DNA of 64,000 nucleotides, taken from contig CALIHR010000005.1 in NCBI GenBank assembly GCA_938020505.1, positions 59,591 to 123,590 on the forward strand, written 5' to 3'. Positions 53,029 to 61,311 of the stretch are shown here, in pieces. A program made the translations under genes and the position numbers. This stretch comes from an uncultured Actinobaculum sp. (GTDB taxonomy: Bacteria; Actinomycetota; Actinomycetes; Actinomycetales; Actinomycetaceae). The notes beneath the pieces are model-generated. The model saw only the letters and a list, made by a program, of their open reading frames with translations. It was not told the origin of the DNA and searched no databases. How positions within the stretch are numbered: position 1 is the stretch's first letter; the number at the start of each line of letters is the position of its first letter.

Positions 53029-53124
53029 GAGCTGCGCGTGAACCGCCGCGCCGAGCCGGGCGTGAACCGCCGCATCGAGCCGGGCGTGAACCGCCGCATC
53101 GAGCCGGGCGTGAACCGCCGCGGG
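53029..53124 (+). repeat. 24-bp tandem repeat, four units
   Basis: Units of GAGCCGGGCGTGAACCGCC GC (24 bp with the variable last three bases) lie at 53029, 53053, 53077 and 53101. Units 2 and 3 are identical; unit 1 has three changes and unit 4 differs only at its end. It lies ~90 bp before the sigma gene. A related unit lies at 6387–6434. Confidence 0.85.
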
Positions 53125-53214
53125 GCGCGTCGCTACGAACTCAATGACGAATGAGTTCGGATGGTCATTGCCGTCCCGAGAAGAGGAGAGACCCGGTGAC
53201 GAAGCGAAACGGCT

Positions 53215-53802
53215 GTGCAAACTTGGTGCGCGGGAAGTCGTCTCACCTTGGCCGCTGACACCGAGGCCGATCGCGACGCCGAGCTTCTCGAAGCTGTGGG
53301 GGACGGGGACGAACGCGCATTCGCCGAGCTGTACCAGCGCTACTCGGCTGTGGTGTTCGCTTTCGTTCTCGCCCGAAGCGATGACCGGGGCGACGCTGAG
53401 GAAATCAGCGCGGACGTGTGGCTGGGGTGTTGGAGATCGGCCCCCGCCTTCAGGGGCGACAGCAGGATTCTCACCTGGCTTCTGGGGATTGCCAAGCGTC
53501 AGATCTGGACGCACACTCGCCGGCGGAAGATTCCGACGGCGCCTTTGGACGAGGAGGTCGAATGTCTGGTCGACGACGCCGCCGATCCGGCGGACCTGGT
53601 CGCGATGGCGACCGGTGTCGACGAATTGCTCGGGGCTCTCAGGTCCCTGCCCCAAGGTCTCGCCGAGGTGGTCGGCCTCGCCTGGCTGCACGAATTGCCA
53701 TACGGGGAGATCGCTTCGGTGCTCGAAATACCCGTCGGCACGGTGAAAAGCCGTGTTTCGCGGGCGCGGCGGCTGTTGAAAGAGGCGCTGACGAGGCAGT
53801 GA
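53215..53802 (+). CDS. ECF RNA polymerase sigma factor
   Basis: A 195-residue ECF sigma factor: region 2 LLEAVGDGDERAFAELYQRY ... AEEISADVWLGCWRSAPAF, and region 4 VVGLAWLHELPYGEIASVLE then PVGTVKSRVSRARRLLKEAL. The exact start is uncertain (GTG 53215 or TTG 53248). It differs from the SigK-like factor and heads an operon with membrane proteins and an ABC transporter. No classical anti-sigma (zinc-binding ZAS) is seen. Its target is probably its own operon. Confidence 0.88.
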   Translation: MQTWCAGSRLTLAADTEADRDAELLEAVGDGDERAFAELYQRYSAVVFAFVLARSDDRGDAEEISADVWLGCWRSAPAFRGDSRILTWLLGIAKRQIWTHTRRRKIPTAPLDEEVECLVDDAADPADLVAMATGVDELLGALRSLPQGLAEVVGLAWLHELPYGEIASVLEIPVGTVKSRVSRARRLLKEALTRQ

Positions 53803-53811
53803 GGAGGGGCG

Positions 53812-54594
53812 ATGTTTGAGCGCGGACAACGCGAACGCGAGGCATTGAAAGCCGCCTTGCGCCAGTGGGAGTTCGAACGGAGCGAGCCGCCCGGCTACGA
53901 GCGAGTGCGCCGTCGGGTGGCCGCTTCGCCGTCGCCGCTCGAGCGGCAGCGCCGAACGGCAGGGCAAAGCCTTCGGCTGGCGGTGGCCTTGGGGTGCTCG
54001 CAATTGAAAGTCGTGCCATGGCTGGTGGTTCCGCTTGCTCTGCTGACCGCCGCGTTCGCGGCGCTGGCAGCCCGATTCTTCAGCGTGACCATGGGGCTGC
54101 ACGCCGCAGTGGGGGGATTCGCGTCCTTGGCGTTGTTCGGCGTCAACCTGACGGTGACCACGGCGCTGTCTCGAATCCGCCAGGACGTCGTCGCTTTGAC
54201 TACGCCGTTGGGACCGTCGACGGCAGTGCTCGCCCGGGTGGCCGCGGTGCTGGCGCTCGACGCCGCGACGGGGATCCTGGGCGCCGCAGCCGCTGCCACG
54301 TGGGGCACGGCAGACGTCTTCGGTCCGATTCTCGCGGGGTGGCTGGTCCCGATGGCGGCGGTGGCGGGGACCGTCGCGTTTCTCTCCATCTGGGTGGCCC
54401 CGTGGGCGGGCGTCGTGGTGGGGCTGGCCGCCTCCGCCGTTGTGGGGCCGTCCTCTTCGCCGTTCGGCCTCGGCCCCTCTGGTTCGCTGCAGGAGGCGAT
54501 CACTCCTGCGGGGGTCGTTGCCCTCGGTCTGGCGTTGATCGCCGGCGCAGCGTTTTCTGCCCCGCGAGCAATGGCTTCGTCGAGGGACGGGTGA
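53812..54594 (+). CDS. Membrane protein of the sigma/ABC cassette (putative anti-sigma or permease)
   Basis: A 260-residue protein: a ~75-residue charged cytoplasmic N-terminal part (FERGQREREALKAALRQWEF), then six predicted helices (for example VVPWLVVPLALLTAAFAALA and VAAVLALDAATGILGAAAAA). The gene directly follows the sigma gene, where an anti-sigma factor is expected. The N-terminal part has no HxxxCxxC motif. It could bind the sigma factor and respond to transport, or be a permease subunit. GAGGGGCG precedes the ATG. Confidence 0.7.
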   Translation: MFERGQREREALKAALRQWEFERSEPPGYERVRRRVAASPSPLERQRRTAGQSLRLAVALGCSQLKVVPWLVVPLALLTAAFAALAARFFSVTMGLHAAVGGFASLALFGVNLTVTTALSRIRQDVVALTTPLGPSTAVLARVAAVLALDAATGILGAAAAATWGTADVFGPILAGWLVPMAAVAGTVAFLSIWVAPWAGVVVGLAASAVVGPSSSPFGLGPSGSLQEAITPAGVVALGLALIAGAAFSAPRAMASSRDG

Positions 54595-54666
54595 CTTCCC
54601 GTGAACCGGTCGGCCCTGGCTCGCTACTCACACAACGACAGTGAGTTGGACGGGAAAGGAGTCAAC

Positions 54667-55293
54667 ATGTCGGTCTCGTTCCTTGCGGCACAGCTGCGAC
54701 GAGTTCGCGTCATCTTGGCCATACCGCTCGTAGCTGCGGTCGTCACCGCGCTCGTGGGCAGGTTGGCTGCGGCCGCGTGGTCCTCGATGCAAGGCATGGC
54801 ATTGGCGTTCGGATTGAGGCAGATTTTCGTCATCTGTAGCGGCGTGGCCGTGGCCATCGTGCTGACGGGCGATCCGTTGGTCGAGCTTCATGAGGCTACT
54901 CCGGCGTCATTCCGACGCGTGCAAGTGGTTCGCGCGGTGGCTGTGACCGCGTCCGCGGTGATCGGAGCCGTTGTCATGTTCGCGCCGCTGCATGTGGCCG
55001 GCGTGTGGATGCAAGACAAAGGGTGGATCACCGTCGTCATACCGATCGGATCGGCAGTGACGATCGCCGCTGCCGCATTCGGCGCTGCGGCTTACACGGG
55101 ATCGGCGTCTTCCACCACGATCGTTGTCACGGCAACCTGGCTGTTTTTGGCCGCGCTGTGGGATCCGTATGTGGAGCCTCTGCTCTTGCGGCGTGGAATA
55201 CCCGTTTTGATCGCAACGATTTTGGCCGTTCGGGCGTGGCGCAGGCTCGGCGACGCCGAGCGCAACATATCGCAGGCGGTGACAGCGGCATGA
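54667..55293 (+). CDS. ABC-type membrane protein (permease)
   Basis: A 208-residue protein with about six helices (VRVILAIPLVAAVVTALVG, IFVICSGVAVAIVLTG, AVAVTASAVIGAVVMFAPL). GGAAAGGAGTCAAC precedes the ATG at 54667. It overlaps the next permease gene by four bases (ATGA). No solute-binding protein is encoded nearby, so the system is probably an exporter. Confidence 0.75.
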   Translation: MSVSFLAAQLRRVRVILAIPLVAAVVTALVGRLAAAAWSSMQGMALAFGLRQIFVICSGVAVAIVLTGDPLVELHEATPASFRRVQVVRAVAVTASAVIGAVVMFAPLHVAGVWMQDKGWITVVIPIGSAVTIAAAAFGAAAYTGSASSTTIVVTATWLFLAALWDPYVEPLLLRRGIPVLIATILAVRAWRRLGDAERNISQAVTAA

Positions 55294-56051
55294 CTTTCGT
55301 CGATCTCTTACGCGTCCACGCACGAATAGCGTGGAGACAGAAAACGCTGTGGTACACATCGATACCGTTGACGCTGTTTGCCGTCTTGCTGAGCTTCGGA
55401 GGAAAAGCGCCGAATACCGGAGACGTCAGAGACCTCGTCTACAAGGCGCAGGTTATGGTCATCTTCGTCGGCATCGCCTATGCCGCGGCGTTCACCAGTC
55501 TTCTCTCCGCTCCCGCCCGTCTTGGCATCGGCGAGTTGGAATCGTCCGCCCCGGTCGGCTTCATGAAGCTCCGGATGGCGCGGGTGCTGGGGCCATTCGC
55601 TGTAGTCATCGTGCCGCCCTTGGCCTTCCTTCTCGTCATGGGAACGATTCAGACGGTCCAGGGAAAATGGGACGGGCTGCCTATGGCTCTCGCCGTGACG
55701 GCATCGATGATTGCGCCCGCGATGCTGTGCTCGATTGCGATCTCAGCTTTCACGGGGTCCTTTCTGCCGCAGGCCTTCGCGCGCATCGTGGCTGTTCTCG
55801 CTTGGTTCTACCTCGTATTCTCGACCCCTGCGATTCCTGTGCCTGCTCCCGAGGGCACGATCTTCGGGGTCACCGGGGACGCCGTCGCCGAGGGTTGCTT
55901 CGGTTCGCGACCGTTGTATGCGCTCACAGGTCCGCTCAGTTCTTCTCCTGGGCCGGTTACGGCCACCGTTTCTCTGCTGTGGCAGCTCACCCTGATCATC
56001 GTGCTTCTAGCCATCGGCTCCCGTTTGTCCGAACGCTTCCGGGATCGTTGA
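55290..56051 (+). CDS. ABC-2-like permease
   Basis: A 253-residue protein of about six helices (TLWYTSIPLTLFAVLLSF, VMVIFVGIAYAAAFTSLL, GPFAVVIVPPLAFLLVMG), lying between the other membrane protein and the ATPase. A conserved ESSAPVGFMKLRMARVLG segment before the third helix is like the coupling regions of ABC-2-type permeases. It starts at the ATG at 55290, overlapping the preceding stop. Confidence 0.78.
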   Translation: MTFVDLLRVHARIAWRQKTLWYTSIPLTLFAVLLSFGGKAPNTGDVRDLVYKAQVMVIFVGIAYAAAFTSLLSAPARLGIGELESSAPVGFMKLRMARVLGPFAVVIVPPLAFLLVMGTIQTVQGKWDGLPMALAVTASMIAPAMLCSIAISAFTGSFLPQAFARIVAVLAWFYLVFSTPAIPVPAPEGTIFGVTGDAVAEGCFGSRPLYALTGPLSSSPGPVTATVSLLWQLTLIIVLLAIGSRLSERFRDR

Positions 56052-56064
56052 GAGGAATCATCCC

Positions 56065-56937
56065 ATGTACATCTCTATCAACCACGTCACAAAGCACTTT
56101 CGGGGCAAGCCGAAGGCTCTCGACGACGTCACCATCGATCTTCCCACCGGGATGATTGGCTTGCTCGGCTCGAACGGCGCCGGCAAGACCACGCTCATGC
56201 GCATGCTGTGCGGCATCATTCAGCCCACGGAGGGAAAAGTGTTCGTCGACGGTCAGGATCTCAGCGCTTCGGCGAGCCGTCGTGCGGTCAAGAGCGTCCT
56301 AGGCTACCTCCCCCAGCACGTCGAACCTTACCCGAATCTCACGCCGCTGGAGTTTCTGGACTACGTCGGCATCCTCAAGGGGATCGACAAGCGCTCCGCA
56401 CGCCGCAGTCAAGCCGAGCAGCTCGTGGCCCGTGTTGGGCTCACCGATGCCAAGAACAGACGCATAGGAGGGTTCTCTGGCGGGATGCGGCGCCGGGTGG
56501 GCATAGCGCAGGCCCTTATGGGGGAACCTCAGCTCATCATCGTCGACGAACCCACCGCCGGCTTGGATCCTGAAGAGCGCATACGTTTCAGGACCTTGTT
56601 GGCGGGGCTCGGCGCTGAACGCACTGTGATCTTGTCCACCCATATTCTCGACGACGTCGCCCAGACGTGCCCCTACATATTTGTTCTGGGGCATGGACGC
56701 ACCCGTTACGACGGCCCGACGGGCGGCCTCATCGAAGCAGCCCGAGGCCGCACGTGGCTGACTGATCCGCGCAGCGCTCAGCTTCCGGAGCACGCGGCAG
56801 TGGTCAACGCTCTCACCGTGCCCGGGGGAACCCAATACAGGATCGTCACCGACATGCCGCCCGACGGCGCGGAACCGGTCGAACCGAACCTCGAAGACGG
56901 CTACATGGCTCTCACCATCAACAAAGAAACACCATGA
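56065..56937 (+). CDS. ABC transporter ATPase, ABC-2 type
   Basis: A 290-residue ATPase: Walker A GSNGAGKTT, Q-loop YLPQHVEPYPNLT, signature SGGMRRRVGIAQAL, Walker B LIIVDEPTAGLDPEER and switch histidine in ILSTHILDD. The C-terminal ~70 residues are the usual ABC-2-type extension. GAGAGGAATCATCCC precedes the start. It energizes the two or three membrane proteins encoded upstream. Confidence 0.93.
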   Translation: MYISINHVTKHFRGKPKALDDVTIDLPTGMIGLLGSNGAGKTTLMRMLCGIIQPTEGKVFVDGQDLSASASRRAVKSVLGYLPQHVEPYPNLTPLEFLDYVGILKGIDKRSARRSQAEQLVARVGLTDAKNRRIGGFSGGMRRRVGIAQALMGEPQLIIVDEPTAGLDPEERIRFRTLLAGLGAERTVILSTHILDDVAQTCPYIFVLGHGRTRYDGPTGGLIEAARGRTWLTDPRSAQLPEHAAVVNALTVPGGTQYRIVTDMPPDGAEPVEPNLEDGYMALTINKETP

Positions 56938-56951
56938 AACAAGGAGTCATC

Positions 56952-57383
56952 ATGAAACAAAAGAACACTGTGGAGCGAGAAAACATCGCCAAACGAGGCG
57001 CCTCATCGAGAGTGCCTAGGCGAATTCGAGGCGTCATAACCGCGTGCCTTCTTGGAGCGATGGGACTGTCCGGGTGCGGGATGCTTCACCCTGAGGATTA
57101 TCCGACTGACACGGCGAAGCTCCCCAAGGCGACGAGCAACCCGGCAAAGATTTCGAAGGCGACATTCAGGCATAGCTGGAACTTGATGGTCGACCACGGG
57201 ACTGTCTATTGCAAGCTCAACTCCGCTGGCGATCCGATCCTCTATTTCACCGCTCCCAATGGAACCGAGTACGCACTCAATTCCGTCACCGGCAACGGTG
57301 GGCGGCCAAACATCGAAGACATCGCCGACGGTTCCGTGGGGCCGATTCGCTCGTTCGCCTTCAGCGTCTGCGATGTCAAGTGA
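56952..57383 (+). CDS. DUF2511-like lipoprotein
   Basis: A 143-residue lipoprotein. The ATG at 56952 is preceded by AAGGAGTCATC; the ATG at 56934 overlaps the ATPase stop and is less likely. A signal peptide with lipobox MGLSGC is followed by a compact domain (HSWNLMVDHGTVYCKLN, YFTAPNGTEYALNSV) that matches the DUF2511/YebY type, including the paired Cys (VYC and SVCDV). It is the last gene of the sigma/ABC cassette and sits 79 bp before the second repeat copy. Confidence 0.8.
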   Translation: MKQKNTVERENIAKRGASSRVPRRIRGVITACLLGAMGLSGCGMLHPEDYPTDTAKLPKATSNPAKISKATFRHSWNLMVDHGTVYCKLNSAGDPILYFTAPNGTEYALNSVTGNGGRPNIEDIADGSVGPIRSFAFSVCDVK

Positions 57384-57462
57384 CCCCGGCTAAATCCAGT
57401 CGCGTCTGGTCAGGCGCCGCGCTCTGGAGCCTGCTCTCGGCAAGAGGCGCACCCGGCAAAAG

Positions 57463-57649
57463 GTACCCGGAGCCTCCTTTGGCGTTGTCCGTCTGACGCC
57501 CTAGGGCAGGAGGCTCCGGGAGCTTCAAAGTGTCCGAACCGGTTCTAGGCGACGTCGAACTTTGATTCGGCTAGCCCAAGCTACCACGGCTGGCCCCGGT
57601 TGTGACAACTCGAGAGCGGCCCGAGTTTGTCAGCCGTCCGCGTAGCGCG
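57463..57649 (+). repeat. Dispersed direct repeat, copy 2
   Basis: It matches 52534–52749 in the same direction, including the CCCGGAGCCTCCT/AGGAGGCTCCGGG hairpin and the CTACCACGGCTGGCC and GTCCGCGTAGCGC blocks, minus ~30 bp. It fills most of the 349-bp gap (57384–57732) between convergent genes and could end transcription from both; no gene is seen there. Confidence 0.85.
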
Positions 57650-57732
57650 GATACCGATCGGTCGCTTGTCGGCATCGCGGCGAAGGCAGCCGACGTCGCC
57701 GGCCGGTCACATGCATCGCCGATGCTCGCGGG

Positions 57733-59259
57733 TCATTTGACGTCGTCGTCGACCCAGTCGAGGGTCTTCGATATCGCCTTCTTCCACTGGCGGAGCTGAC
57801 GCTCGCGCTCGGCCGGCTCCATCTCGGGCTTCCAGCGCTTGGCCTCCGCCCAATTGGCGACCACGTCCCCCTCGCCGGACCAGAAGCCGACGGCGATGCC
57901 CGCCGCATAGGCCGCGCCGAGGGCCGTCGTCTCCGCGACCACCGGGAGCACCACCTCGGTGTCGAGGATGTCGGCCTGGAACTGCATGAGCAGATCGTTG
58001 GCGGTCATGCCGCCGTCGACCCTCAGCTGCTCCAGCTTGACACCCGAATCGGCCTCCATGGCGTCCAGGACCTCGCGCGTCTGGAAGGCCGTCGCCTCCA
58101 AAGCCGCGCGGGCGATGTGCGCCTTCGTGTTGTAACGCGTCATGCCTACGACCGCTCCGCGCGCGTCGCCGCGCCAGTGCGGGGCGAACAGGCCGGAGAA
58201 GGCCGGCACGAAGTACACGCCGCCGTTGTCGTCCACGCTGGCGGCCAAGGCTTCGACCTCCGGGGCCGTGGCGATGATCTCCAGATTGTCGCGCAGCCAT
58301 TGGATGAGCGATCCGGACACCGCGATAGAGCCCTCCAGCGCGTACACCGCAGGCTGGTCGCCGATCTTGTAGCAGACGGTGGTGATGAGCCCGTTGTCCG
58401 AAAGCTGAGGCTCGGTCCCGGTGTTCATGAGCATGAAGCAGCCGGTGCCGTAGGTGTTCTTCGCCATGCCGGGCTGGAAGCACGCCTGGCCGAAGGTCGC
58501 CGCCTGCTGGTCGCCCAGGTCGCCGGCGATCGGCTTGCCCGGAAGCAGGCCGGTTTGGCGTCCGTATCCGTACACCTCGGAGGAGGAGCGGATCTCGGGA
58601 AGGAGCGACGTCGGGATGCCCGCGATCTCGCAGATGTCCTCGCGCCATTGCAAGGTCCGCAAGTCCATGAGCATCGTGCGGGAGGCGTTCGTCACGTCGG
58701 TGACGTGGACGCCGCCCTCGGGGCCGCCGGTTATGTTCCAAATGAGCCACGTGTCGGGGTTTCCGAAGGCGAGCTCCCCGCGCTCGGCCCGCTCACGCAC
58801 GCCCGGGACGTTCTCGAGGATCCACATGATCTTCGTGATCGAGGCGTAGGTCGAAAGCGTCTCGCCCACGGTCGAACGGAACCGGTCGGGGCCGCCGTCG
58901 GCCGCGAGCCGATCGACGAGGTCCTGGGAGCGGGTGTCCTGCCACACGATGGCGTTGTAGACCGGCTCGCCTGTTGCGCGGTCCCAAATGATCGTCGTCT
59001 CGCGCTGGTTGGTGATGCCGACCGCCGCGACTTCGTGGTGGTTGGCCTCCGCCCCGCCCAACGCCATGCCGACCGTCTGGCGGACGTTGTCCCAAATCTC
59101 GTTCGGATTGTGCTCGACCCACCCCGCGTGGGGGAAGATCTGCTCGTGCTCTAGCTGACCGACGGAAACGACCTCCCCCGCGTGATTGAAGAGGATCGTC
59201 CTGGACGACGTCGTACCCTGGTCGATCGCCAGGACGTACTTCCGTTCGGTATCAGTCAT
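57733..59259 (-). CDS. glpK: Glycerol kinase
   Basis: A 508-residue kinase that phosphorylates glycerol to sn-glycerol 3-phosphate. Signatures: [50 protein letters not shown] and [19 protein letters not shown]. Length equals the family norm. It is downstream of glpD in the same direction, with a GC hairpin in the 69-bp gap. No glpF facilitator gene is present. Confidence 0.96.
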   Translation of the reverse strand: MTDTERKYVLAIDQGTTSSRTILFNHAGEVVSVGQLEHEQIFPHAGWVEHNPNEIWDNVRQTVGMALGGAEANHHEVAAVGITNQRETTIIWDRATGEPVYNAIVWQDTRSQDLVDRLAADGGPDRFRSTVGETLSTYASITKIMWILENVPGVRERAERGELAFGNPDTWLIWNITGGPEGGVHVTDVTNASRTMLMDLRTLQWREDICEIAGIPTSLLPEIRSSSEVYGYGRQTGLLPGKPIAGDLGDQQAATFGQACFQPGMAKNTYGTGCFMLMNTGTEPQLSDNGLITTVCYKIGDQPAVYALEGSIAVSGSLIQWLRDNLEIIATAPEVEALAASVDDNGGVYFVPAFSGLFAPHWRGDARGAVVGMTRYNTKAHIARAALEATAFQTREVLDAMEADSGVKLEQLRVDGGMTANDLLMQFQADILDTEVVLPVVAETTALGAAYAAGIAVGFWSGEGDVVANWAEAKRWKPEMEPAERERQLRQWKKAISKTLDWVDDDVK

Positions 59260-59285
59260 CTTTAACTGTTCCTTTCTTGGTGAGT

Positions 59286-59311
59286 CCGCGGGGGCCGAAC
59301 GGCCCCCGCGG
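59286..59311. terminator. Perfect 11-bp hairpin between glpD and glpK
   Basis: CCGCGGGGGCC (59286–59296) pairs exactly with GGCCCCCGCGG (59301–59311) around a GAAC loop, 18 bases after the glpD stop and 27 before the glpK start. No T-run follows, so partial termination or mRNA stabilisation between the two genes is more likely than a full stop. Confidence 0.65.
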
Positions 59312-59328
59312 CGGTGGCGCAGCCCGGA

Positions 59329-61077
59329 TCAGCCTTGAATCTCGGGCGCGACGTCGAGGAAGGGCGTGATCTCCTCCGCCTGTTCGCGGACCTTCTGAGC
59401 CTCCGCCTCGCTCGCGATCTTCTGAGCGGCGGCCTCGGCCTCGCACCTGGAGCGGTAGGAGGCGAGCTCGGCCTCCTTCTTGGCCTCGTCCCAGCCGAGC
59501 AGCTCGCCCGCGAGGGTCGCGACCTCTTCGGCGACCGAGAGCCCGCGGTCTGCGTGCTCGTAGGTCAGCCTCGTGCGGCGAGCCAGGAGGTCGTCCAGGT
59601 GCAAAGCCCCTTCGTGGCTCACGCCGAAGGCGATCTCGGCGCGCAGGTACTCGGGGGCGCCCTTGAGCTCGTTCCCCAGGTCGGGGCGCTCCTCGATCAT
59701 GTCGAGAAGCAAGTCGATGTCCGAACCGTAGCGGTCCAGCAGATCCTCGACGTGGTCGATGCTCAGCCCGCTCTCGCGCGCGATCGCGGCGCGGCGGCTC
59801 CACATCGAGTGGTATCCGGCGGCGCCTTCCAGCGGGGTCTTCTTCGTGACCGAGGGAGTCTGCTTGGCTTTGTCCTTGCTGATCGTGAAGTCGACGGCGT
59901 CTTCCGCCATCTGGCGGTAAGAGGTCAGCTTGCCGCCGGCGATGACGGTCAGGCCCGGGGCGGCCTCCGTCACGGTGTGCTCGCGCGAAACCTGCGTCGA
60001 CTTCGACTCGTCGCCGTCGAGCGTGCCCGGCTGCAAAAGCGGGCGCAGGCCCGCGAAGGTGCCGATGATGTCGTCGTGCGTCAACGGCTTGGCGAGCACG
60101 GAGTTCGCCTGCTCCAAAACGTAGTCGATGTCCTCGAGGTCGGCCACGGGGTCGCGGCGATTCTCGTGGTAGGCGGTGTCGGTGGTTCCGATCACCCAGT
60201 AACGCTTCCACGGGATGATGAAGAGGACCGACTTCTCGGTGCGCAGGAAGATGCCCACCTTCGAATTGATCCTGTCCTTGGGCACGACGATGTGGATGCC
60301 CTTCGAGGCGAGGACCTTCAGGCCGCCCGTCGTTCCGGCGAGGGACTGGGTCTTTTCCGTCCACACGCCCGTGGCGTTGATGATCGCGCCCGTCGGCGCC
60401 TCGTACTCGCGGTTGGACTCAAGGTCGAGGAGCTTGGCGGCGGTGACCCGCCCGGCCGCGTCCTTGACCATGTCGGTCACCTGCACGCGGTTGGCTGCGA
60501 GGGCGCCGTGGCGCACCGCCGAGCGGACGAGCGTGACGACCAGGCGCGCGTCGTCGACCCTGGCGTCGTAGTAGACGATCGAACCGGTGAGCGAATCCCT
60601 CTTGAGCGCGGGGGCCAGCTTGAGCGAGCCCTTGCGGGTGTGGTGGCGCTGGATCGGCACCGAGCCGCGATGGGCGAACTGGGCGATCGTGTCGTACATC
60701 CCGACGCCGACGGCCGAATACATGCGCTCGATGACCGGCATCTTCAGAGGCCACAGGAAAGGCTGGGCCTTGACCAGGTGCGGAGCCGTCTCCGTCAGAA
60801 GGAGGCCGCGCTCGCGGAGAGATTCGGCGACGAGCGCGAAGTTGAGCTGGTACAGGTAGCGCAGGCCGCCGTGGACAAGCTTCGAGGAGCGCGACGACGT
60901 TCCCGAAGCCCAGTCCTGCGCCTCGACGATGCCCACGCGCAGACCGCGGGTGACGGCGTCCAAGGCGATGCCCGCTCCGGTCACGCCTCCTCCGACGACA
61001 AGGACGTCGACGCCGTCCTTGGACATCGACTCCAGTGCACGCTGGCGGCTTGCTGCTGAAAGGTGGGAATTTGGCAT
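59329..61077 (-). CDS. glpD: Aerobic glycerol-3-phosphate dehydrogenase
   Basis: A 582-residue flavoprotein oxidising glycerol 3-phosphate to dihydroxyacetone phosphate at the membrane. FAD site VLVVGGGVTGAGIALDAVTR is at about residues 25–44, then SGTSSRSSKLVHGGLRYL; the C-terminal GlpD domain follows (AAIARESGLSIDHVEDLLDR). The ATG at 61077 is preceded by GAGGAGTGAACAC; the frame is open to 61125 upstream. It is divergent from a SorC-family regulator. Confidence 0.95.
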   Translation of the reverse strand: MPNSHLSAASRQRALESMSKDGVDVLVVGGGVTGAGIALDAVTRGLRVGIVEAQDWASGTSSRSSKLVHGGLRYLYQLNFALVAESLRERGLLLTETAPHLVKAQPFLWPLKMPVIERMYSAVGVGMYDTIAQFAHRGSVPIQRHHTRKGSLKLAPALKRDSLTGSIVYYDARVDDARLVVTLVRSAVRHGALAANRVQVTDMVKDAAGRVTAAKLLDLESNREYEAPTGAIINATGVWTEKTQSLAGTTGGLKVLASKGIHIVVPKDRINSKVGIFLRTEKSVLFIIPWKRYWVIGTTDTAYHENRRDPVADLEDIDYVLEQANSVLAKPLTHDDIIGTFAGLRPLLQPGTLDGDESKSTQVSREHTVTEAAPGLTVIAGGKLTSYRQMAEDAVDFTISKDKAKQTPSVTKKTPLEGAAGYHSMWSRRAAIARESGLSIDHVEDLLDRYGSDIDLLLDMIEERPDLGNELKGAPEYLRAEIAFGVSHEGALHLDDLLARRTRLTYEHADRGLSVAEEVATLAGELLGWDEAKKEAELASYRSRCEAEAAAQKIASEAEAQKVREQAEEITPFLDVAPEIQG

Positions 61078-61111
61078 GTGTTCACTCCTCGTTGACGTGT
61101 ATACCTTCGTA

Positions 61112-61127
61112 GGTTGTCGATACAACC
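61112..61127. promoter_or_regulatory. Inverted repeat GGTTGT-CGAT-ACAACC in the glpD leader region
   Basis: Six-base perfect arms with a 4-base spacer lie 35 bases before the glpD start, inside the 234-bp divergent gap (61078–61311). It could be an operator for the adjacent SorC-type regulator or for a carbon-control protein. Confidence 0.45.
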
Positions 61128-61219
61128 CACCCTTTATCTATCATCTCAAGAAACGTTCAAAGAACGAACAAATGGCCATGTGTGCAGGGTAAAAGCCGTA
61201 TGTTGAGCATCTGCACTAT

Positions 61220-61235
61220 TTGACGTATAAGTCAA
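61220..61235. promoter_or_regulatory. Inverted repeat TTGAC-GTATAA-GTCAA
   Basis: Five-base perfect arms lie 77 bases before the regulator start. TTGAC also occurs at 61092–61096 in the same gap. It may be an operator for the divergent regulator, but a promoter -35 element could produce part of this pattern. Confidence 0.4.
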
Positions 61236-61311
61236 GTGGCAATTTAAGTGGTATGCATCTCGCCATATTCGGGAGGATCAGCTATTTTGGCTGGATTGAC
61301 TTTGAGAGATC

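Larger units (their letters stand above)
52334..53214. other. 881-bp gap with repeats, no supported gene
   Basis: It holds copy 1 of a dispersed repeat (52534–52749) and a 24-bp tandem array (53029–53124). Open frames on both strands are long because of GC content but lack ribosome-binding sites and recognisable protein features. AAGAGGAGAGAC at 53181–53192 lies before the sigma gene. Confidence 0.5.

Noticed and set aside
53196..53258. Possible 20-codon leader peptide before the second sigma gene (GGAGAG + GTG)
   Set aside because: It has a fair ribosome-binding site, but no features and a product without support; could be chance.
52678..54102. 474-codon minus-strand open frame over the 24-bp repeats and the second sigma gene
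   Set aside because: It reads the tandem repeat as VHARLDAA units and runs antisense to a clear sigma factor; no start signal.
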